Shown piece by piece: positions 7,721 through 12,210 of a stretch of DNA of 12,210 bases. Source of the stretch: Trichomonas tenax (taxonomy: Eukaryota > Parabasalia > Trichomonadida > Trichomonadidae); NCBI GenBank assembly GCA_023091735.1, contig JALKBU010001352.1, forward strand, positions 1 to 12,210. Reading direction: 5' to 3'. Positions within the stretch are counted from its first letter, which is position 1. Every line of letters begins with the position of its first letter. Made by a program: the position numbers and the translations under genes. The notes beneath the pieces are model-generated. The model ran no database searches. It was given only the letters and a program-made list of their open reading frames with translations, and had not been told where the DNA came from.

Positions 7721-7724
7721 TAAA
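7721..7724 (+). terminator. Polyadenylation motif of the ZIP gene
   Basis: First TAAA after the ZIP stop, 15 nt downstream. The next gene ends at 7778 on the other strand, so the two 3' ends must be processed within about 70 bp, and transcripts may overlap. Confidence 0.4.
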
Positions 7725-7773
7725 CACATTGCTTATAATCTAGAGAAATAAGTTCATGTAGAGAAATCTGATT

Positions 7774-7777
7774 TTTA
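7774..7777 (-). terminator. Polyadenylation motif of the SCAR gene
   Basis: On the minus strand the SCAR stop TAA is directly followed by TAAA, matching the trichomonad rule of a UAAA at or beside the stop codon. Confidence 0.5.
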
Positions 7778-9370
7778 TTACCAATCGGACTCGTCTGATT
7801 CATCAGCATCAGAGTCATCATCGGATGATGAAACTTTGACTTCTTGTCTGCGAACGAAGTTTCTTTCAAGAAGATCTTCGAGAGTGAGAGAGTTTGGATC
7901 GACTTGCTTCTCTTGCTTGACGATCTTTGGCGGTGGTCTGTTGGACTCTGTAACCTTCCTGAGTTTGAAATTACCGGCCTTAATGAGATCAAGGTGAGTT
8001 GGCTGAGTTGGATTAGACTTCGGTTTAGCCTTCATATCTTCCGTGACCTTTCTCAATCCCTGGCTCAACTTTGCCTGGATCTCACGCTGCAACTCTTCTA
8101 CTGATGGCATTCCCTTGGCAGCAGGTGGTGGTGGAGCAGGGGAGCCCTGATCGACCTTCTTGAGCTTTGGTGCTGAAGAAAGATCGATTGGCTTTGCACC
8201 ACCAGTGGAAGGTGGCGGTGGAGGCAATCCAACAGGTGGTGGGGGTGGAAGGCTGACTGGCGGGGTTGGGCGTGGTGCAACAGACGCAGACATTGGTGGC
8301 TTCGCAGCAGCTGCTGACTCGACGAGATAGAAATCATTTCTGACGACGAATGAAAGATCCAAATCAACGCGCTGGCGCATCTCCATTTGACCGAATCCTG
8401 TCTTTGTAGCCTTTGTAGTGATTGCGCAGTCGATGAGCTTTGGTGGATTCCTTGTTGGAACCGTTGAAACAGAAACAGCAACTGGATATGAAGGCAATTT
8501 TGGTGCCGAAATTAATTTGAGCAAAGGAGCGTTTCTTGGCTCGTTCATAAATATGTCGACTGTCTGGTGTATCATGTTTGACTTCTGCTTGCCTCCAACT
8601 TGAATTCCGCGCGCAGCTTTTGGAACTCTCTTCCCAGAGCCTCCTCCGATGCAAGAAACAGAAGTCTTTGGTGTGTAGTGTCCCTTGTGCCTCCAGTTGT
8701 CTGTGCTGCCCTTCGGAGGAACAGGATTAAGTCTCATATTCGGTGGAAGAATTTCGTCGAACGGGAGAGCAACACCTTTGTCCTCATGGATGTCATCGAT
8801 CATTTGCTTCTTCGATGTGCGACCTGTACGCATTGTTTTCATTTCTTCGATCTCCATATTCTTAGAATGTTCTTCCATGAGTTCCTTCGTGAGTTGGGTT
8901 CTGAAGAATGACGGATCTGAGATTTCTAGATTTGCGGCTTCGATATTATCGATCAATCCTTCGAAATTATTGAAGTTTTGCCTGTCAACTAAGTTTATCG
9001 ACTGTGTAAAGTAATTATTGAACGTTTGATTATTCTTTTTGAGTGCTGGAATGTTGATAACTGTCTTTGAAGGGTGTTTGTATATCTTATTGTTAAGTTT
9101 CGAGTTTTTATAAATAACTTTTGCTGCAAATTCGTTGAATTTCTTCGTTTTCGATAGCAATTGGTAAAGCCTTGCTTCGGTCTCCTGAAATCCGATGTCC
9201 AAGTCCTTAAACATCTCAATGGCGTTCTTCTGAAGTGCATATAACTGCTTCATGATGCCAAACATGTAGATTGTCTCGTATGATCCGATGCTCTGATTGA
9301 AACTGCGATTGTTGAGTTTGCGCGTAACATCCTGGTCGTAGATGCACGGAATTGTTACCGCGGGGTACAT
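7778..9370 (-). CDS. SCAR/WAVE-family Arp2/3 activator
   Basis: Predicted 530-residue cytoplasmic nucleation-promoting factor that would recruit actin monomers and the Arp2/3 complex at the plasma membrane. Residues 1 to about 100 resemble the Scar homology domain, with an amphipathic helical stretch (IYMFGIMKQLYALQKNAIEM) that in the family packs into the WAVE regulatory complex. A basic region follows (about 229-265, GKRVPKAARG). Residues 354-417 are proline-rich (runs of five P) for profilin/SH3 binding. The output end has a WH2-like stretch at 424-442 (ELQREIQAKLSQGLRKV), a better WH2 at 459-473 (LDLIKAGNFKLRKV), an amphipathic C helix at 495-508 (LTLEDLLERNFVRR) and an acidic tail 516-530 ending in the Trp (ESDW) that contacts Arp2/3. 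ATG 9370 opens the domain. No TCAYTW initiator is seen upstream. The DNA is visibly more GC-rich in third positions than its flanks, as in well-expressed trichomonad genes. Confidence 0.9.
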   Translation of the reverse strand: MYPAVTIPCIYDQDVTRKLNNRSFNQSIGSYETIYMFGIMKQLYALQKNAIEMFKDLDIGFQETEARLYQLLSKTKKFNEFAAKVIYKNSKLNNKIYKHPSKTVINIPALKKNNQTFNNYFTQSINLVDRQNFNNFEGLIDNIEAANLEISDPSFFRTQLTKELMEEHSKNMEIEEMKTMRTGRTSKKQMIDDIHEDKGVALPFDEILPPNMRLNPVPPKGSTDNWRHKGHYTPKTSVSCIGGGSGKRVPKAARGIQVGGKQKSNMIHQTVDIFMNEPRNAPLLKLISAPKLPSYPVAVSVSTVPTRNPPKLIDCAITTKATKTGFGQMEMRQRVDLDLSFVVRNDFYLVESAAAAKPPMSASVAPRPTPPVSLPPPPPVGLPPPPPSTGGAKPIDLSSAPKLKKVDQGSPAPPPPAAKGMPSVEELQREIQAKLSQGLRKVTEDMKAKPKSNPTQPTHLDLIKAGNFKLRKVTESNRPPPKIVKQEKQVDPNSLTLEDLLERNFVRRQEVKVSSSDDDSDADESDESDW

Positions 9371-10012
9371 TTGACTGTCACTTTTTTGAAAATTAGGAAA
9401 TTTGCTTTTCTCTATAACTTTTTTTCCTAACTAACTTTAAATAATTTGCTCTCATTATATACTGCTCATGGATTTGTAATAAAAACATAGCATTTTGCAA
9501 AATCGAAAGGTCCGGAAACTCTTAACCTTGTTTAACCACCGAAACTTCATTCTGTAAAGTTCTTACAGCAAGTTATTGGATTATTCCACATCATATTACT
9601 CTACAATATATCTAATAGTTATTGCGTAAGCAAAGTTATATAAAATGTCAATATAATAAAGTTTAATTTGATATTAAAAATTGACTACGTTGTTTATGAC
9701 TCATAATGATAGGATAAGCTTCCCATACAAAAATATTGATGTTTATCACCAAAAGCATATACGTAATTTTTCAATAATTTCAAAAATATTGGCACAAATG
9801 GTTTAAGTACATTGCTAGTGCCCAATTCGAAGAATTTTTCAAAGAAATGAATACATGCATAATGCTCACAATATAGCCAGTTACAATCATCGCCTGAAAA
9901 GAAAAAACATCATTATATTAGGAAAATAACCTTAAGCTAAATTGAGAGGACCTCTTATCGTCCTGTGTACACCTCTTCAAGTATTGGGAATTATTTATTC
10001 AAATTTTGTGAA
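9371..10012. other. Intergenic DNA between SCAR and the BTB-like gene
   Basis: Contains the SCAR 5' flank and the 3' flank of the next gene on the same strand. No reading frame, RNA gene or strong repeat is supported. A CTAACTAACTTTAAA string at 9429-9443 recalls the CTAA repeats at 11792-11810 but is too short to link them. Confidence 0.5.
9994..9997 (-). terminator. Polyadenylation motif of the BTB-like gene
   Basis: TAAA (inside AATAAAT on the minus strand) 15 nt after the TGA stop at 10013-10015. Confidence 0.4.
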
Positions 10013-11146
10013 TCAATTTTTGAGCAATCCTTTAACATCAAAAGAGAATAAACAAATATTTTGTTCAGAGTCGTGGAATACCATTTTGATTATGGAAAAC
10101 GCCTGGTCCTTCGAATCCAGTTCGTATAAGCATATCACTTTATTTTCTTGGAACCTTACATTGTCAAGAATAAGAACTTCCTCGTTTTTTTGGTTTATAC
10201 CGTATATATTAACTGTGAAAGATTGATCACATTTTTTATGGATTAATATTTCTTGTGGAGTGATGTATCCTTTGTTTAACACTATCATTGCAAATTGACG
10301 GCCTATTGTCAACTTGCCACCTGCAAAGGGTGTTATGGGAATAGAATCTGCAAAATATGATTTTGCAAGACCATTATTAACAACATAGCTGCCAGTATAT
10401 TGAGAAATTTCTTCCTTATAACTTGAAAGTGACTTAAGCATTGATGAAATTAAGGGAAGCAAATTGTTGTGAGGAGCTTTTTCACTCAAGAAATTTATCA
10501 AATCTTTGACTGCGTCTTCTTTCAAATGTTGAAATTGAATTGTATTCAATAAACCAGAATATTCTACATAGTTCATTTTTGCGAGGTCGATTATTGTAGC
10601 TAGGCGTGAATGCTCTGATTGAATGTTTAGCTTATTGTGAGTGAGAATCTTACGAATAATGTTGGCTGGAACTTGACTAAAATTAGCTTGACGATATGAA
10701 GAAGGGAAATCTTCATAGTTTTTCGCAATAAGCTCAATATCCCTCTCAATATTCACTGTTTCTTTCATCATAACATGATATAAAAATAATTTTAATACGT
10801 TTTCATTTGTGTTTGGCTGCATATTGGAAATAATTTTCTTGTAGGGCTTTTGAAATTGAGAATTTCCAATATAGCATCCAAACATAAATAGATCATGAGC
10901 AACTTCTTCTGAAACTTTTCCTTTGTAGCAAAATTTTGTAAAAATCTTTTTAAAGACTTCGGTTGATCCATTAGTTTTGAAATAAAAGTGTATTTTTATC
11001 TCGTTATTTTCGATTATAAATTTTTCGCCAAAAAATGTTATATGTGGATAAGGAACAGTAAAGGAGATATCGCTAATGGTTAATTTAATGTTATCCTTAA
11101 TGGCAATTGCTCTGAATTTCGTAGCATCGAAGGAAAAATCGGCCAT
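10013..11146 (-). CDS. BTB/BACK-like protein with C-terminal beta-rich region
   Basis: A 377-residue soluble protein. Residues about 8-110 look like a divergent BTB/POZ fold: a strand-rich start (ISFTVPYPHITFFGEKFII) where BTB proteins have the DVTF segment, IHFYFKTNGSTEVFKKIF, then helices around VSEEVAHDLFMFGCYIG. Residues about 115-240 are helical and BACK-like (ENVLKLFLYHVMM, NIIRKILTHNKLN, SRLATIIDLAKMN). From about 280 the sequence turns beta-rich (KLTIGRQFAMIVLNKG, SFTVNIYGINQ, EVLILDNVRF, ICLYELDS, SIIKMVFH, LFSFDVKGLL), compatible with a galactose-binding-like sandwich. Trichomonads have a large family of proteins with this BTB-BACK-beta-sandwich order; members elsewhere act as cullin-3 adaptors or scaffolds. 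I chose ATG 11146 (MADFSFDATK); the frame extends four codons to a TTG at 11158 that is unlikely to be used. No initiator consensus is seen upstream. Intact, with a low-GC codon pattern unlike SCAR. Confidence 0.65.
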   Translation of the reverse strand: MADFSFDATKFRAIAIKDNIKLTISDISFTVPYPHITFFGEKFIIENNEIKIHFYFKTNGSTEVFKKIFTKFCYKGKVSEEVAHDLFMFGCYIGNSQFQKPYKKIISNMQPNTNENVLKLFLYHVMMKETVNIERDIELIAKNYEDFPSSYRQANFSQVPANIIRKILTHNKLNIQSEHSRLATIIDLAKMNYVEYSGLLNTIQFQHLKEDAVKDLINFLSEKAPHNNLLPLISSMLKSLSSYKEEISQYTGSYVVNNGLAKSYFADSIPITPFAGGKLTIGRQFAMIVLNKGYITPQEILIHKKCDQSFTVNIYGINQKNEEVLILDNVRFQENKVICLYELDSKDQAFSIIKMVFHDSEQNICLFSFDVKGLLKN

Positions 11147-11173
11147 AATAATTTGCAAAATAAAATTTCCATC

Positions 11174-11205
11174 AAATTTGACATATTAATTTACATGTCA
11201 AATTT
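11174..11205. repeat. Palindrome just upstream of the BTB-like gene
   Basis: Perfect 11-bp arms AAATTTGACAT (11174-11184) and ATGTCAAATTT (11195-11205) around a 10-nt centre. The near edge is 28 bp upstream of the ATG at 11146, in the promoter region, so it is a candidate regulator-binding site; no factor can be named. Confidence 0.6.
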
Positions 11206-11360
11206 TTAAACTTCATTTTAATTTCAGATATAGCGTTTCTATATGCTGTATATGCTATGTATAAAATATTAAGCCAAAATATTAACTTCATGTTTGCGAA
11301 ATTTATTTTTTGTTTTATATTTTGACTAAAGCATTAAGATGTTTGCACTATTTTTGACAC

Positions 11361-11500
11361 TCTGTCGATTTAAAAACACGTGGAATCATTCCTGAAGAGC
11401 AAAAAATTATTTCTTTTGTTCTCTAATCAGAATAATGAGATTTTCAGCTTCACGAAAGTCGGTCAATATAAAGTAACATTCTATCATTGCCTTTTGAACT
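11361..11500 (+). pseudogene. Possible relic of a ubiquitin-like domain
   Basis: The plus strand reads SVDLKTRGIIPEEQKIISF from 11361 to 11417, close to the ubiquitin-fold pattern T-V-x-x-L-K...G-I-P-P-x-x-Q-K-L-I-F, but with the helix shortened. It is followed by a TAA at 11424. In another frame downstream, FSFTKVGQYKVTFYHCLL (about 11443-11496) is in the place where ubiquitin-like domains have L-S-D-Y-N-I...T-L-H-L-V-L-R. No start codon or intact frame exists. The match is short and made by eye, so chance is possible. Confidence 0.3.
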
Positions 11501-11595
11501 CTATATATGATGCATAGTATCTACTCTATGAGAATAGGACAAAATGGCTGGGTGAAAGGACTGCAAAAACCTTTTAAAATATTAAAGTTAGTAAT

Positions 11596-11644
11596 TAGAT
11601 GTTCGCATTCGTCACGACTGCGCCGTGACTTCTGCGAACATCTA
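11596..11644. repeat. 49-bp near-perfect palindrome
   Basis: Outer arms TAGATGTTCGCA (11596-11607) and TGCGAACATCTA (11633-11644) are exact complements; inner arms GTCACG (11611-11616) and CGTGAC (11624-11629) also pair. Only the TTC/TTC triplets between them mismatch, and the loop is 7 nt. Its GC content is far above the AT-rich flanks. As RNA it would form a stable hairpin. Could be a MITE, a terminator-like hairpin or a protein-binding site. Confidence 0.75.
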
Positions 11645-11784
11645 TTTAAATATATTTACGGTAAAAATAGTTTTACAAGTTAGGTCCCCCCTATATAGAA
11701 AATAAATTTTTGAATTACTTACAAAACTAACGTTAATTTTATTTTGGAATTCCTGACTTTATAAAATGTATTCAGTTTTAAAAT

Positions 11785-11865
11785 TAATTTATGACTAACT
11801 AACTAACTAAAAAAAGATAGCGAAAGGATTTGTGGGGTAAGGAAATTTGAAAAATAATTTTAGTG
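11785..11865. repeat. 81-bp direct repeat, unit 1
   Basis: Begins TAATTTATGACTAACTAACT, contains the microsatellite-like CTAA run and AAAAAAAGATAGCGAAAGGA, and ends at ATTTTAGTG. It is nearly identical to the unit at 11902-11982 (offset 117 bp), differing mainly around 11829-11836 and by one T in the run near 11847. Confidence 0.8.
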
Positions 11866-11901
11866 AAAAATGAGAGAAATTTATTTAGAAATTAGAAAAA
11901 A

Positions 11902-11982
11902 TAATTTATGACTAACTAACTAACTAAAAAAAGATAGCGAAAGGAAATGAGGGTAAGGAAATTTTGAAAAATAATTTTAGTG
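11902..11982. repeat. 81-bp direct repeat, unit 2
   Basis: Second copy of the unit at 11785-11865. Its right edge stops one base short of the stop codon (11984-11986) of the partial gene to the right, so the duplicated unit corresponds to that gene's 3' flank and contains its likely TAAA polyadenylation motif (minus strand, 11976-11979). Confidence 0.8.
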
Positions 11983-11983
11983 G

Positions 11984-12210
11984 TTATTCTGATTTCTTCT
12001 CTTCCTGCTTCTTCTTTTCTTCTTCTTCCTTCATTCTTTTTGCGATCCATCTCGGATTCTTCTGTCTTCCTGCAGCAAGTGCGGCTAATTGTTTTTCTGT
12101 ACACTTACGTTTAGGTTTAACTGGTTTTTCCTCCGTTGCTCCTTCAACATCTTTTTCATTCTTTTTAGTCTTTCTTGCTTTGAGTTCGTGACCTTCGGTC
12201 TTGGAGCTAA
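11984..12210 (-). CDS. C-terminal part of a Lys/Glu-rich protein (partial)
   Basis: The last 74 codons plus the stop of a gene that starts beyond the right edge; the start is not in the window. The visible protein is very charged: Lys/Glu-rich (SSKTEGHELKARKTKKNEKD), then EEKPVKPKRK, a conserved-looking patch CTEKQLAALAAGRQKNPRW, and a coiled-coil-like tail KRMKEEEEKKKQEEKKSE. It is probably nuclear or nucleic-acid-associated, judging only by composition. The EKQLAALAAGR patch recalls basic proteins encoded by large DNA transposons of the Maverick/Polinton type, which are abundant in Trichomonas vaginalis; this is a memory-based impression without other element genes in view, so I do not assign it. 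On the minus strand TAAA lies 4 nt after the stop. Confidence 0.6.
   Translation of the reverse strand, partial: SSKTEGHELKARKTKKNEKDVEGATEEKPVKPKRKCTEKQLAALAAGRQKNPRWIAKRMKEEEEKKKQEEKKSE

Noticed and set aside
8098..8654. Other frames across the SCAR gene rich in His, Gln or Arg
   Set aside because: They are frame shadows of the proline-rich and acidic regions of SCAR, whose own frame carries all expected motifs in order.
10105..10125. TTCGAATCC, resembling a tRNA T-loop
   Set aside because: It lies within the BTB-like coding sequence (ELDSKDQAF on the minus strand), and no acceptor, D or anticodon arms surround it.
11792..11815. ACTAAC motifs like the trichomonad intron branch/3' splice element
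   Set aside because: They are not followed by the expected ACACAG, they are part of a CTAA microsatellite, and they lie outside any coding region in the needed orientation.
11916..12104. Minus-strand 62-codon frame overlapping the partial gene
   Set aside because: It is a shifted reading of the Lys/Glu-rich tract; the frame ending at 11984 is open to the window edge and has a consistent composition.

Overview
The window looks like nuclear DNA of a parabasalid protist, most likely Trichomonas vaginalis or a close relative (Tritrichomonas cannot be excluded). The basis is: intronless genes in AT-rich DNA; a textbook trichomonad initiator (TCATTT) whose A lies 7 nt from the ATG of the Myb gene; TAAA tetranucleotides on or just after the stop codons, as in trichomonad polyadenylation; and a gene set (small R2R3 Myb, BTB/BACK-like protein with a beta-rich tail, SCAR/WAVE, ZIP transporter) beside many decayed family copies. 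The species call is inference.

Layout. 1-952: AT-rich, no supported gene. 953-1501 (-): R2R3 Myb transcription factor with its initiator. 1511-2873: intergenic DNA with two marked inverted repeats (1781-1851, 2332-2368). 2874-6681 (+): a tandem field of broken genes. Four recognisable copies of one F5/8 type C (discoidin)-like module (2874-3318, 4609-5136, 5538-6077, 6188-6681) and a trace of a fifth (4148-4189) surround a differently built frameshifted reading frame (3604-4127) carrying a Trp/Gly-rich, lectin-like segment. 6852-7706 (+): intact ZIP metal transporter. 7778-9370 (-): SCAR/WAVE Arp2/3 activator, converging on the ZIP gene with only 71 bp between stop codons. 9371-10012: intergenic. 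10013-11146 (-): BTB/BACK-like protein with a C-terminal beta-rich region. 11147-11983: intergenic DNA with a promoter-side palindrome, a possible ubiquitin-like relic, a 49-bp near-perfect palindrome and two 81-bp direct repeats. 11984-12210 (-): C-terminal end of a Lys/Glu-rich protein that continues past the window.

The intact genes do not form a pathway. They are unrelated single-gene transcription units: gene regulation (Myb), metal transport (ZIP), actin assembly (SCAR) and probably ubiquitin-adaptor or scaffold work (BTB). The most interesting part is the field of decayed discoidin-like genes. Its copies differ from each other mainly at synonymous positions, so they seem to have been working paralogues before each broke separately. 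I found no evidence for a wholly new enzymatic or defence system.
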